Source: Zoroaster sp. YZ-2022 (Eukaryota; Echinodermata; Asteroidea; Forcipulatida; Zoroasteridae). From it: a DNA stretch of 64,000 nt. Where the stretch lies: contig CM055833.1 in the NCBI GenBank assembly GCA_029582265.1, forward strand, positions 31,152,288 through 31,216,287, in the 5' to 3' direction. Shown one piece after another: positions 58,901 to 64,000 of this stretch (the first letter of the stretch is position 1; each line of letters starts with the position of its first letter). The position numbers and the translations under genes are program-made. The notes below the pieces were generated by a model that worked only from the letters and a program-made list of their open reading frames with translations, did not search any database and was not told where the DNA came from.

Positions 58901-58905
58901 GTGAC
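25314..58905 (-). CDS. FAT1: Fat-like cadherin (FAT1/2/3 type), 28 exons, N-terminus outside window
   Basis: Giant single-pass adhesion receptor of the Fat-like branch (vertebrate FAT1-3, fly kugelei/fat2) acting in planar polarity, actin organisation and cell adhesion. Twenty-eight exons from 58905 down to the stop at 25314-25316 total 11,049 nt (3,682 residues); every junction is GT/AG with matching phase. Order: about 24 cadherin repeats (residues 1 to about 2420, linkers such as LDENDNAPVF), the juxtamembrane domain characteristic of FAT1-3 (about 2422-2575), one EGF, one laminin-G domain (exons 35296-35459 and 33723-34867), four EGF-like units, a transmembrane helix (about 2974-2998, LEIIGIIVAAVIAIFLVLIF then RRRRKRR) and a ~680-residue tail. 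The tail end carries YQWDCSDWLP and finishes HTDV, a class I PDZ ligand like that of vertebrate FAT1. Human FAT1 has 34 cadherin repeats, so about ten more should lie to the right. Introns carry many mobile elements. Confidence 0.95.
26583..27250. repeat. ~77-bp satellite with three-unit higher-order repeat
   Basis: About eight units containing GATTGCCTGGGTACCATTGG, then CCCCTTCTGCATTACTAATG and TACATATAGGATTGA. Units differ between 'GACGACGACC', 'GACAGCGACCCCCC' and 'GAAGACGACC' (with TATCATTGGGGAAT), and the order of these three variants repeats. The first unit (26583-26640) is inverted relative to the rest, making a hairpin with 26646-26705. Lies in the last fat-like intron. Confidence 0.9.
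27251..27809. other. Fat-like intron, unannotated
   Basis: Holds a T/G homopolymer (about 27462-27481) and no recognised element or exon. Confidence 0.4.
27810..28126 (+). mobile_element. TTAA-flanked MITE, family P1, copy 2
   Basis: TTAACCCTAACTCCCGAGGC at the left and GGGTTAGGGTTAA at the right; interior as in 10327-10570 with an extra ~70-bp block (CACACATGTGTTTCTAATCT) also found in the 61057-61365 copy. In the last fat-like intron. Confidence 0.8.
28127..30184. other. Fat-like intron, unannotated
   Basis: AT-rich, with (TA)n near 29757-29781 and no supported exon. Short ORFs are shadows. Confidence 0.45.
30185..31057 (-). CDS. FAT1: Fat-like exon AA: S/T-P-rich disordered tail segment
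   Basis: About 290 residues with repeated Ser/Thr-Pro sites (KLSPVSPTKISPTKTSPTE), lysine-rich PKSPKKYAPKSP, then SPKSVRFNMEPE with a K-x-V-x-F core like PP1-docking motifs, then an acidic serine cluster VDSSQSDVQTDSDNERSY. Predicted disordered and a kinase target. Donor is G|GTTAGA, a weak site; read-through would add one residue and stop, giving an isoform without the conserved C-terminus. The acceptor (CGCAG at 31058) is also weak. Confidence 0.88.
31929..32146. mobile_element. TTAA-type MITE, intact copy
   Basis: TTAAAGGGGTACTATCGTCA at the left pairs with TGACGATACTGCCCCTTTAA at the right; the inverted ends extend about 90 bp (GGGCATGGAATCAGTGTCCT / AGCACTCCGATTCCATGCCC). Matches the SINE-split copy at 135-746. 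In a fat-like intron. Confidence 0.85.
32566..32754 (-). CDS. FAT1: Fat-like exon Z: cytoplasmic tail
   Basis: RDSAKNVPINAHHPLQHSHP, LPPAHHGHLPLEPPAYDQYS and SSINTENDDDALP. Contains LPLEPPAYDQY, a PPxY motif of the WW-domain ligand type (PPAY). 189 nt, donor GTAAGA. Confidence 0.9.
33411..33568 (-). CDS. FAT1: Fat-like exon Y: cytoplasmic tail
   Basis: Encodes YGYDDAQPYHGQPISQQPSL, PPLPSNSASDSDSIAKPAWE and FDAPSAHESYVDG. No domain; low-complexity and acidic. This frame is chosen because both splice phases fit only it. Confidence 0.88.
33723..34867 (-). CDS. FAT1: Fat-like exon X: LamG end, EGF 2-5, transmembrane helix, tail start
   Basis: The LamG half contains DGDWHEVSISHQ and VSDGFIGCMGDMNIDG. 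EGF-like units follow: CSSNPCQHDGVCLD.., CFPDPCVNSRACYS.., CPEEVCRNGGFCKL.., and a degenerate CNQNPCMYSQHC... A hydrophobic helix (about 33940-34012) is followed by RRRRKRR (stop-transfer) and a proline-rich YPPPSPPSPRPPPLPDRPAS segment with SYTP, similar to FAT1. Continued translation into the intron would stop after four residues. Confidence 0.96.
35296..35459 (-). CDS. FAT1: Fat-like exon W: laminin-G domain, N-terminal half
   Basis: NARLRPMSFNGNSYVSYDLL then AVAIHTVEPTGVIMHGEG: the first beta strands of a LamG fold. Donor GTATGT, phase 0. Confidence 0.93.
35485..35615. repeat. Penelope-like repeat with hammerhead-like core
   Basis: Contains TTAGTTCTGAAAAGAACTGG and ACTCGACGTTTCGATC..CTGATCGTCCTCAGGAG. 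On the minus strand the second part reads CTGAGGA (35597-35603), a GATC..GATC pairing, then GAAAC (35573-35577), resembling the hammerhead-ribozyme core of Penelope-like elements but with one extra base. Related copies: 57691-57865 and a truncated one near 5490-5570. Inference only. Confidence 0.45.
35808..35969 (-). CDS. FAT1: Fat-like exon V: first EGF-like domain
   Basis: DCVDGTTPLPGQPETP spacer, then CASNPCPSNMNC and RDRYSCECADNSLICGSG. Precedes the laminin-G domain as in FAT1. 162 nt. Confidence 0.93.
36383..37406 (-). CDS. FAT1: Fat-like exon U: repeats 23-24 and Fat juxtamembrane domain
   Basis: Repeat 23 (NVTDPDTPVNGPPYTFSI) ends with a non-canonical EPTNSP linker. Repeat 24 has AEDADPSDVLVYELINNMGN and SVTDGQFFGYCDVQVTV. 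The rest is the globular region seen just after the cadherins in FAT1-3: VTIRFRELTPEKFLLFFLDT, VHVISIQQSE, LFAVQKS, then CRENACDKLRRCD and CVCKEK. This domain separates Fat-like proteins (FAT1-3) from FAT4/Ft. Confidence 0.96.
37730..37873 (-). CDS. FAT1: Fat-like exon T: repeat 22 (end), repeat 23 (start)
   Basis: ISSYSLIIRARDGGEPFQF, the linker ADINDNAPRF, then ANYSIVKR. 144 nt, phase 0 both ends. Confidence 0.93.
38557..38694 (-). CDS. FAT1: Fat-like exon S: repeat 22 (middle)
   Basis: VLATDSDSGAYGEVTYSILR, then FVINKKNGLISVAVELDREQ. 138 nt, phase 0 both ends. The intron upstream of it holds three copies of a 58-bp repeat. Confidence 0.93.
38923..39095. repeat. Three tandem copies of a 58-bp unit
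   Basis: Units start at 38923, 38981 and 39039 with GGGTAGTGGGCCTGGGTGTC and contain AGAAGACAAAGCCCCCTGAA; they are almost identical. In the fat-like intron 250 bp from an exon. Confidence 0.95.
39343..39557 (-). CDS. FAT1: Fat-like exon R: repeat 21 (end), repeat 22 (start)
   Basis: VVDSLDFEMSGSYYLTIKAT, the linker TDANDNVPQF, then YYSEINEVARVEDSIVQ. Donor GTAAGT, phase 0. Confidence 0.95.
40123..40509 (-). CDS. FAT1: Fat-like exon Q: repeat 20 (end), repeat 21 (start)
   Basis: FTIDHNSGIITLRQILDREN, the linker LDENDNEPQF, then YNMTLAEDVPIGTTVVTV and ALITYQIITGNEHGKFSVDI. 387 nt. Confidence 0.95.
40658..40888 (-). CDS. FAT1: Fat-like exon P: repeat 19 (end), repeat 20 (start)
   Basis: LDYETQPLHHFEVVASDG, the linker LDENDNAPVF, then YNESVSENTTVNSLLTRIQA and VDPDTG. 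231 nt. Confidence 0.95.
41363..41516 (-). CDS. FAT1: Fat-like exon O: repeat 19 (start)
   Basis: TVYSDDVTESLPSGTDILQV, TATDADAGDNAVIVFSL and FTVNENTG. 154 nt, ends in phase 1. Confidence 0.93.
41818..42905 (-). CDS. FAT1: Fat-like exon N: repeats 15 (end) to 18 (end)
   Basis: A 1,088-nt exon. Linkers in order: LTTHDATPIF (degenerate), VDVNDNPPVF, MDFNDSPPHF, QDVNDNTPIC. Contains ATDIDSAAFGKIIYNL and ATDADLGSNSDLVYYIITGN. The first linker suggests a Ca2+-poor joint. Confidence 0.96.
43245..43389 (-). CDS. FAT1: Fat-like exon M: repeat 15 (middle)
   Basis: VSANDADLGSNSLLTYYFDN, FEINTQTGVLSVRQSLQGK. Donor GTCAGT. Too divided to stand alone, but the phase and sequence join exons L and N. Confidence 0.92.
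43752..43966 (-). CDS. FAT1: Fat-like exon L: repeat 14 (end), repeat 15 (start)
   Basis: EIRTKVSLDQETPKERIISI, then the linker KDKNDNQPRF, then YEAFIPVELEIGAEIIR. 215 nt. Confidence 0.94.
44336..44810. mobile_element. Inverted SINE dimer (family 2) with 12-bp target duplication
   Basis: Arms 44346-44524 and 44584-44762 are near-perfect inverted copies of a tRNA-headed SINE: the right arm reads GGCAAGCTCGGTGGTCGAGA then GTGGGTTCGAATCCCGCCCG (A and B boxes). AATCAATAAGTA occurs at 44336-44347 and 44799-44810, as for one insertion event. Another copy (minus) is at 60455-60645. In the 43967-47373 fat-like intron. Confidence 0.85.
44811..47373. other. Fat-like intron, unannotated
   Basis: 2.5 kb of AT-rich DNA with no exon, repeat family or structured element I can support. 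Confidence 0.5.
47374..47679 (-). CDS. FAT1: Fat-like exon K: repeat 13 (end), repeat 14 (start)
   Basis: The linker is AHINHHTPEF (histidines replace the Ca2+-binding acids). Repeat 14 then has AVDSDKGVNGEVTYAI and FEIDSESG. Followed by a 3.4-kb intron with the inverted SINE dimer. Confidence 0.94.
47898..48527 (-). CDS. FAT1: Fat-like exon J: repeats 11 (end), 12, 13 (start)
   Basis: LDINDIAPSF ends repeat 11; repeat 12 contains LAMDLDSPANSQIEYRIV and ends LDMNDNPPQF; repeat 13 starts with SATDPDISDTGKLIYSIVSG and AINSKTG. 630 nt. Confidence 0.95.
48894..49115 (-). CDS. FAT1: Fat-like exon I: repeat 10 (end), repeat 11 (start)
   Basis: The linker is TVQNKAMPVF, with no acidic Ca2+ ligands. 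Then YYHASIAENIQLHSAVIQIQ and FDVNPSTG. Donor GTATGT, phase 1. Confidence 0.93.
49446..49623 (-). CDS. FAT1: Fat-like exon H: repeat 10 (middle)
   Basis: TAVDKDKGLNGVVKYTLVEG, FDIDSSTGTIVV and FTLKIKASDKG. 178 nt, ends in phase 1. Confidence 0.94.
49782..49931 (-). CDS. FAT1: Fat-like exon G: repeat 9 (end), repeat 10 (start)
   Basis: VKDMRDPPRMAHVIVHVEIL then LDVNDNVPVF, then FNAIVQVDANIGEVVRQ. 150 nt, phase 0 both ends. Confidence 0.94.
50230..50493 (-). CDS. FAT1: Fat-like exon F: cadherin repeats 8 (end) and 9
   Basis: Repeat 8 closes with AITVKPRTSSELRF, without the DxND linker. Repeat 9 follows (AVIPENDTTV, LRYSILNPNGMFDIRPTSG, DQYDIVVE). 264 nt, phase 0 both ends. Confidence 0.94.
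50734..51815 (-). CDS. FAT1: Fat-like exon E: cadherin repeats 5 (end) to 8
   Basis: A large 1,082-nt exon. Linkers in order: LSNNAPPRF (degenerate), RDVNDNMPHF, IDINDSPPEF. Contains LDSDSDHNAQLVYEI and AVDLDTVSISQLEYSIMSGN, and ends inside repeat 8 with RVTDGLYYGHSE. The intron to its right holds the hAT-like element and the polypyrimidine tract. Confidence 0.96.
52183..53223 (-). mobile_element. Compact hAT-like DNA transposon
   Basis: 13-bp terminal inverted repeats (CAGGCATGAGAAT at 52183-52195; ATTCTCATGCCTG at 53211-53223) flanked by identical 5-bp ATACT (52178-52182 and 53224-53228). CAGG-type ends suit hAT-like elements, some of which make 5-bp duplications. It carries one ORF (52204-52680, minus) and a GC-richer leader. 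No transposase catalytic domain is present, so it is probably non-autonomous. Confidence 0.85.
52204..52680 (-). CDS. Transposon-borne BED-like zinc-finger protein
   Basis: An intact 158-residue ORF within the 1,041-bp element. Residues about 1-40 (WKWSWLEEDLEI, GEFARKVDIPGKS) lead into one zinc finger with C-x2-C (CTLCNKL) followed by H-x5-H (KAHVTTAEHVN), the arrangement of BED-type DNA-binding domains at the N-termini of hAT transposases. A serine-rich tail follows (SSAGPTSSSGAGPSTSSATS); no RNase H-like catalytic region is present. Start ATG is 3' of GC-rich DNA. Not a fat-like exon: no flanking splice phase fits. Whether it is expressed is unknown. Confidence 0.7.
   Translation of the reverse strand: MESDKGVKEKWKWSWLEEDLEIKLPGKSGIADKVKCNLGEFARKVDIPGKSMCTLCNKLINYGNRGKSALKAHVTTAEHVNLVKIRRTNYVMQVASSAGPTSSSGAGPSTSSATSSDKCITYGLPRPPETPGMPRLRLGPSLRLDWVINSESLFSSFF
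54126..54443. repeat. 320-bp polypyrimidine/polypurine tract
   Basis: Uninterrupted C/T run of (CTCC)n and (CTCCCT)n types on the plus strand, so the transcribed strand is pure purine in the RNA. Overlapping glycine/arginine/glutamate-rich ORFs are artefacts. In fat-like intron D-E. Confidence 0.98.
55322..55808 (-). CDS. FAT1: Fat-like exon D: cadherin repeats 3 (end), 4, 5 (start)
   Basis: The linker LNGNDNAP (D to G change at the first position) ends repeat 3. Repeat 4 has QATDLDQGDRLTYSL and closes with MDSNDHAPEF. Repeat 5 starts with YAYDRDQGTNAEITYSIVSG. Ends in phase 1. Confidence 0.95.
55974..57165. mobile_element. 1.2-kb TA-flanked TIR element
   Basis: About 26-bp inverted ends (CCGTAATTTCCGGAATATAA left; TTATATTCCGGAAATTACGG right) flanked by TA. 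Several subterminal TATAAGCC(G)C copies lie near each end, as in transposase-binding regions. The interior has no transposase ORF. TA flanks suggest a Tc1/mariner-type target preference. Confidence 0.85.
57391..57530 (-). CDS. FAT1: Fat-like exon C: cadherin repeat 3 (middle)
   Basis: GDDDKDFFMQPSEGVIIIAS and LTIGVTDGFNEITQI: the typical 'F-x-hydrophobic...G-x-I' and 'Y-x-L-x-V-x-D' parts of a cadherin repeat. 140 nt, acceptor AG at 57531-57532, donor GTAAGC. Confidence 0.9.
57691..57865. repeat. Inverted Penelope-like repeat
   Basis: CAAGAGTTGTAAATAGTGTT and AGTTCTGAGAAGAACTG on the left pair with GGTTCTTCTCAGAACC and GACTATTTACAACTCTTG on the right. The left arm also has CTCAACGTTTCAATCAG..CAGTCTTCAGGAG, as at 35485-35615. 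Between fat-like exons B and C. Confidence 0.65.
57926..58139 (-). CDS. FAT1: Fat-like exon B: cadherin repeats 2 (end) and 3 (start)
   Basis: LEVLDNGRPTQQRGKFRLVI closes repeat 2. Its linker (ALQESPNPPEIF) lacks the DxND motif, so this junction probably binds less Ca2+. Then VSEKDEVGTFVTNLIAYDED of repeat 3. Ends in phase 1. Confidence 0.92.
58251..58506. mobile_element. MITE, copy related to the NXT-adjacent one
   Basis: Shares its beginning (CCATTCAAGGGGTTTCACTG), GGTCAAAGTTGAATCT, CCGGTATCTGGCGCAATTC and end (TGACGTCTGATCTTCAGGCT) with 13165-13306, plus a longer interior. In fat-like intron A-B, close to exon A. Confidence 0.6.
58588..58905 (-). CDS. FAT1: Fat-like exon A: cadherin repeats 1 (end) and 2
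   Basis: 106 codons, phase 0 at both ends. Starts VTINDNGYPSR, contains the Ca2+-binding linker LDENDNAPVF, then AKDDDIGENAELSYYILEG of the next repeat. Donor GTGGGT. It is the most N-terminal exon I can support; the preceding exon must lie beyond 64000 or be unrecognised. Confidence 0.93.
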
Positions 58906-60454
58906 CTGCATATGAAATTATAAAAGTGATTTGATTAGAAACCAACTGAATCAGCCGACAATGTCAAACTAAGCTATTTACAGAGAAACCACACACTATT
59001 TTCTTAGTCAACACTGAAGTACTCTGGTTAATTACCTATGGAGAATTATTAATCAGTCTATAGATCAAGCAAAATCATACAACATAACACTGCAGAAATT
59101 GTCAATGAAAAAAGCTGTTGCTATGTAAGTTATATTCCCTGTATATGCAAGTGCAGTCATAGCGCCGATCTCAATTAAAGGGACCAGACTATTTTCCTTC
59201 ACAACATGTTAAGTGGTTGCTGTTGTGACTTCTGTGCATGTAATGATGTATACAAGTATACTTCTCTCCCTAATCATGCTGTACAGCATTGTTAAGACAG
59301 TCTCTCAAAAGCCTGGTTGTAATTAAAACCAAGCAACTCAATAAACTCAATTTCTTCTTTTCTCTGCTTTGCTCCATTTGAAATATTGACAAAATCAACC
59401 ATTAAATGCCAATAAAAAGCCAGAATGAAAAAGTTTCTAAATATTAACCCTTCCACAATAACAAAACCCCACTGGATTCATGACAGGTTGAAAGTACATA
59501 GGAAAATTCATTGAATGATAACATGTTTAACGGTCTGTCGAATTCTGAGTGGCGAGCCGTCCATCATGTTCACCAAGCAGTTGTGAGTTTGGCAAGAATG
59601 CCAGGGGTGGGGTGAGAGGGTCGGCTAGAAAGACACAAAATATCTCCCAGGAGAAGAGGGTGGCTTTCAGGCTCAGGTCAGGGGTCACTGTTTACTTAAA
59701 TTTGTCAACTCAAAGGGTGTGAAGTGTGGACCATGACAACCAGGGTGATAATGGCACGACTCTTGAAAGCTGACACCTGTGAAACTTTTCAAGGGGATTT
59801 CTAGGCATGAACACAGCTTACAAGGAATAAAATTTGTCCGGTACAATCTATTTGCTGAGCTAAGACCTGGGAATTATTGAAAAGCTTGATTGTATTTCTT
59901 GAGCTGTCTTTGAAGGAACTTTAAAGTTTGGGTTGTGTTTTGAGAGTAAATCGGGTGATTGCTCGAGAAGGGCTGTCCTGCAGCAGAAAAAGCAAATTCC
60001 ACTGCCAGCTATTTGATAGCACATGAAATAACAACATTACCCATGATATCCACAAATGTCACGACAATCATTTCATACAGTAGTTGACGATTTATGTTTT
60101 GATAATATTTGAAATCTTGCTTTTATTTGGCCCTTTAATCAGCAGGCCAGACAGTTGATTTGTACACAATCCAATTTAGGCAGGTGCATGGTGTACATGT
60201 ATATAAAGAGGATTATATGCCCCGATTCCCGGTGAGTAAGAAACTACACTCCGTTTAGCCAAAGACCTTCAACTGATATGAGAGCAGCCACATTTCAAAT
60301 TTCACTTTCCTTTTACTAATTTCCAGGCCGTGTGGGCAGATTTCTTAAGGAAAGCTAGTGCATTTTCCCAGCATGTTGTCTTGTTTGCGACCGGCTATTT
60401 TGTTGATACAAAGGAAAACTTCTGTACTGTATGCCAAAATGTGTTTATTTCAAC
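58906..60454. other. Upstream fat-like intron, unannotated
   Basis: No cadherin signature on either strand. Presumed intron because exon A starts in the middle of a repeat and must have an upstream partner. Confidence 0.5.
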
Positions 60455-60645
60455 CAATTCAATTGATTTAATTTTGCCCTCCACCGACATGTGTATAGCA
60501 CTGTATACTCGGTGCTTTCCAAGTGTCTGTGAAAAAAATTTCACAGGTGACTCAGGCAGGATTCGCACCCACGACCTCCTGCTTACTAGTGCAGACATCT
60601 TAACCTCTCGACCACCGAGCTTGCCCGATGACGATTGGCTGGATA
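60455..60645 (-). mobile_element. tRNA-derived SINE, family 2, single copy
   Basis: Same sequence as one arm of the 44336-44810 dimer (ATTTAATTTTGCCCTCCACC, TAACCTCTCGACCACCGAGC). The B box is degraded (GGATTCGCACCC). Confidence 0.8.
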
Positions 60646-60654
60646 GAATCCTCT

Positions 60655-61020
60655 ATGGAGTGCCATGGTCGAGTGGTTTAGTGCATCAGATTTGTGTTCT
60701 GATGGCCGAGTCATGTGGGTTCGAATCCCAGCCGCGACCGGGGTGCTTGTGTCCTTGAGAAAGACACTTTACCATAATTGCTTCTCTCCACCCAGAGGTA
60801 AAATGGGTACCTGTGAGGGCAGAGTTGGTTGTTGTGTTTGATTAGCCCATATGCGCTGAAATGGCAGCAATTGAGCTGTATACTCCCCAGGGAGCTGAGA
60901 TGGTTTCAGGAATGATTTATGCGCCTGATGAGCAGGGGTAATAATGTAATGCGCCTTGAGCACCAGTTTGGTGGATACGTGCGCCATATAAGTCGTCGTC
61001 GTCGTCATCATCATCATTAT
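60655..61020 (+). mobile_element. tRNA-derived SINE, family 1, copy 4
   Basis: tRNA-like head (ATGGTCGAGTGGTTTAG then GGGTTCGAATCCCAGCCGCG), the family body (AGCTGTATACTCCCCAGGGA) and a tail (GTCGTC)n/(CAT)n. It follows the minus-strand family 2 SINE directly. Confidence 0.85.
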
Positions 61021-61056
61021 TTATAGGTTGGTGAAATTCTCCAACCAACTCCTTAC

Positions 61057-61365
61057 TTCACCCTAACCTTCGCAAATCCTCCCAAATCCTCTTTGCCAAA
61101 GTGAAGGATTTTGAAGGATTGAGGTTAAATGCTACATGCTCTTTGCTAAAGTGAAGGATTTTGGAGGATTGAGGTTACATGTACATCCATGTTTGTTGTA
61201 GTGATTGCAAGGTCAGTGCTTGGGTCAGTGGACACTGTTTATTGCTCCATGTACATGTATCACAGATTAGAAACACATGTGTGCATACATGTCATGTACT
61301 TGCTTTAAGGATTTTGGAGGATTCAGGTTATGTGTAAGCAAATGGGCCTAGGGAGTTAGGGTTAA
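61057..61365 (-). mobile_element. TTAA-flanked MITE, family P1, copy 3
   Basis: Inverted relative to copies 1 and 2: starts TTCACCCTAACCTTCGCAAA (TTAA decayed to TTCA) and ends GAGTTAGGGTTAA. A GTGAAGGATTTTG(A/G)AGGATTGAGG segment is duplicated inside. Confidence 0.8.
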
Positions 61366-64000
61366 TATGTATAGAGACAGCTTTACCAAATTATTCACCA
61401 CATAAATAACCATAAAAGCTTAACTCTTCGTCCACAACCCTAACAGGCAAATGCAAATAGTACAGCTGACAGGATGAAAGGAAGGACTACATTTATGCAA
61501 GATGAACCCTGGCTAATTCGCTAGGAATATTACTGACTACAGAGAAACAGGGGGATAATAATTAACTAGAATTTGCGACTACGAGGGCAGATGTACATGT
61601 AGTCAGTACTGTTGACACAGGTGTAATGGAATTCACTGAATCCATAACATGAGAATCAAATTCATTACATAGGATAAGATAAGAACAAAAATGGGGAAGT
61701 CTTTAAATTGATTTATTCAGGAACAACTTTATCCACATTATTACATATAAATTTGAATGTGCATGTACATGTAGGTCTAAGAAAAAATACAAAATACAAA
61801 ATCTGTTATTTTTACCAAATATGTGCAAAGTGCACAGTGTCTTAAATTCAGGTGATTCGTGCTATAACTCAGAACAGAAATTTTCAGGCCACGCATCTTT
61901 AAACCCCAGATAATTCATATCAAACTTATAATTTTTCCAGCTGAATTTATGCACATGTACACAGCCACTCCTATAGCTAGTGCTAGTTAATATGTACATG
62001 TACAACCCACTGGGCATATTAATCTACTGATGTGATATGTTTTCCTTTCCGATGTTACAAGCTTGGTAAACTAATGAATTTCCGGCGCCCAATGCTCATC
62101 GTTCCCATGCTGAAAATACATTATTATTTGCAATTATAACAAGTGTCATGGCATGTAGGCAGGTAGAAGGAGGCACCCTGTTAGGTTGAATATTTAAGAT
62201 CAGGTCACTAGGGGGCCAACAGATGGGGAATTCTCAAATTGGGCGGTGAATACAGAAAGGGTAGTAACGTTAATAATTTATGCAGATGATCCCGATTATG
62301 ACCTGAGAAACTTGCTGAGATTTCATGAATGGTTGGCTAAATCGAACAGTCACATGATCATAATTTACATTGCAGATTTTGCATGAAGTTGTGAAATTAA
62401 GGAGAAATAAATGTTTTAACAATAAAATGTGAAGGAAGAACAAAAATCCACAGTAAATGGTACATTTTAAAGGTTTGCTGAATTTAAAATTTCAAGACTA
62501 TTTTTAACTTGCTGTGTATCCTTACAATGTGGGTTGGGTTGTTACCAATAAAAAAAATACATCTTTGAATTTAATATCTTAAAACAGTCCCTGAAAAACT
62601 CTTAATGATTTTTTGGATATGACATCATTGGCAGAAAAACAGTAAATTGAAGTGGACAGAATAACATGACGATGACAATGACATTTACAATCATATCAAC
62701 GACTTTTGTCCCTATACCCTTTTTTCATTTTTCAGGGTTAAAATATATTTTAAAGGGGAAAAAAAAATCAAAGAATGGCATTTCAATGTTCATTTATTTC
62801 CTTACGCTTAAAACATTAAATGCAGGTTCATAGAGAATATGAACTTAATGCACACGTATGGAGATTTATTTCCTGAAAAACTTTGAAGACACTGACCCTA
62901 ATGATTCTTTTGATGAAGTCATCAGCAGAATGATTAGTAAATTTATTTCAAAAAGATTTATTTCTATTTCACCAAACCTTTAAAATGAACTGATCAGTGT
63001 TTTCAACATTTTTCTCGATGGTACAAAGCAGGCACGTCAAGCATGTTTTCTTTTAAAGTGAGCCATTACCAGCCTCGTACAACTTCCTCAATTAAGCTGT
63101 GCCATTCACAACCGGTGAAAAACAAGCTTTCAAAGGAATGGCCGCTTATTTCATTATGTTGATCTTTAGTCAAATGGCTAACATTTTAATACCTGAATTA
63201 TAGAATACCGTGATTTTTTGACTTTGTCCACCACAATATAAAATATAAAGTCAACACAGATTTTTAAACATTAGGGAAGGTACAACACAGATTACGTTGG
63301 CAAAACTGCTTCTATGGGTATGCTTAATTTTTTTAAATCAAAATATTATATATTAAGTATATTAAGCAACCAACCTTTGAATATTTTAGCTACACACAAA
63401 GACTAACTCTAAATCATGATTTTTTTTGTAAACAATAAAAAGCTAGACAGCATAGTTGAGTATGAGAGAGCTCCAGACAGAATATCTTTTCAGAATGATT
63501 GTTATCTTTTTCAACTTCACATCCCAGTAATCTTTCAGATATTAATTCTGTAATTTTGTAATCGGGTAACTACCGATGTTTTACCTTCCATTTAAATTAA
63601 CATAAAAAAGACAGCGTGACCAGGCCTTCCATGTACAAATAATCTGCACTCTGTATTTATATGAACAAACTGAAGCTGTTAGGTAGCTTTCTATGCTTTG
63701 ACAGTCAAGTTTTCATTTTAATCAGTTCGCGTCGGGAATAAAAAAGTTTTTCTGGGCCCCTGTGCGGGTTTCTTTTTCCCACACACACGTTAATGGAAGC
63801 TTCCACAGCACGTGGCCACGTCTTCCGAGCATGTCACCGTACACGCGTGGCTCAACCGAGCATACATACAAATATTCCGGAGTTTCCTATGGTGTGTTTA
63901 GACGCTCTCCGATCTGCGATGCAAACAAAAATTGCGTGTATACACGGCCTCCGATGCGAACTGGTTAAGGGATCTATGGTATCAAATGAGCTGTTTATTA
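61366..64000. other. Right-edge gene-free DNA
   Basis: AT-rich with no exon recognised. 63720-63960 is GC/CpG-richer but has no domain-bearing ORF. Confidence 0.45.

Noticed and set aside
60330..60758. 142-codon plus-strand ORF
   Set aside because: It runs through two SINE copies (families 2 and 1); no independent coding evidence.
1..64000. Functional gene cluster or novel multi-gene system
   Set aside because: The three genes have unrelated functions and separate promoters; nothing links them beyond adjacency.

Overview
This is a eukaryotic (metazoan) window: AT-rich, repeat-dense, with small exons separated by long introns that use canonical GT/AG splice sites. The exons give three protein-coding genes recognisable by sequence. 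The mix of tRNA-headed SINEs, TTAA-flanked MITEs and animal-type genes suggests an invertebrate, probably a deuterostome such as an echinoderm; the species assignment is an inference and is not proven.

Layout. (1) 1-7 kb: no gene; nested mobile elements, a decayed LINE (2.9-3.8 kb), a 1.9-kb long-terminal-inverted-repeat element (4.06-5.95 kb) and a nested palindrome (6.4-6.6 kb). (2) 7.2-11.8 kb, plus strand: a six-exon SUGT1 (SGT1 co-chaperone) gene encoding only the CS and SGS domains, with no TPR domain visible; its introns are full of transposon remnants. (3) 13.3-16.6 kb, minus strand: the last three coding exons of an NXT1/NXT2 (p15) mRNA-export factor gene, convergent with SUGT1; a MITE abuts its stop codon. 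(4) 16.8-25.3 kb: no assigned coding exon; a LINE reverse-transcriptase fragment, a ~430-bp foldback, a 27-bp-TIR element and intergenic or 3'-UTR DNA. (5) 25.3-58.9 kb, minus strand: 28 consecutive exons (about 3,682 residues) of a giant Fat-like (FAT1/2/3-type) cadherin, with about 24 cadherin repeats, the Fat-specific juxtamembrane domain, EGF-LamG-EGFx4, one transmembrane helix and a ~680-residue tail ending in a class I PDZ ligand. All 27 exon junctions are phase-consistent. The N-terminus lies beyond the right edge. (6) 58.9-64 kb: no exon recognised; presumed fat-like intron with SINE and MITE copies.

The three genes have unrelated cellular jobs: HSP90/SKP1 co-chaperone, nuclear mRNA export, and planar polarity/adhesion. 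There is no operon or gene-cluster logic. The most noteworthy things are the TPR-less SUGT1, the long S/T-P-rich cytoplasmic exon of the Fat-like protein with a candidate PP1-docking motif, a compact hAT-like element with a single BED-like finger ORF inside a fat-like intron, an inverted SINE dimer with a 12-bp target-site duplication, several TTAA-flanked MITE families, and a 77-bp satellite with three-unit higher-order structure. I see no convincing novel multi-gene system.
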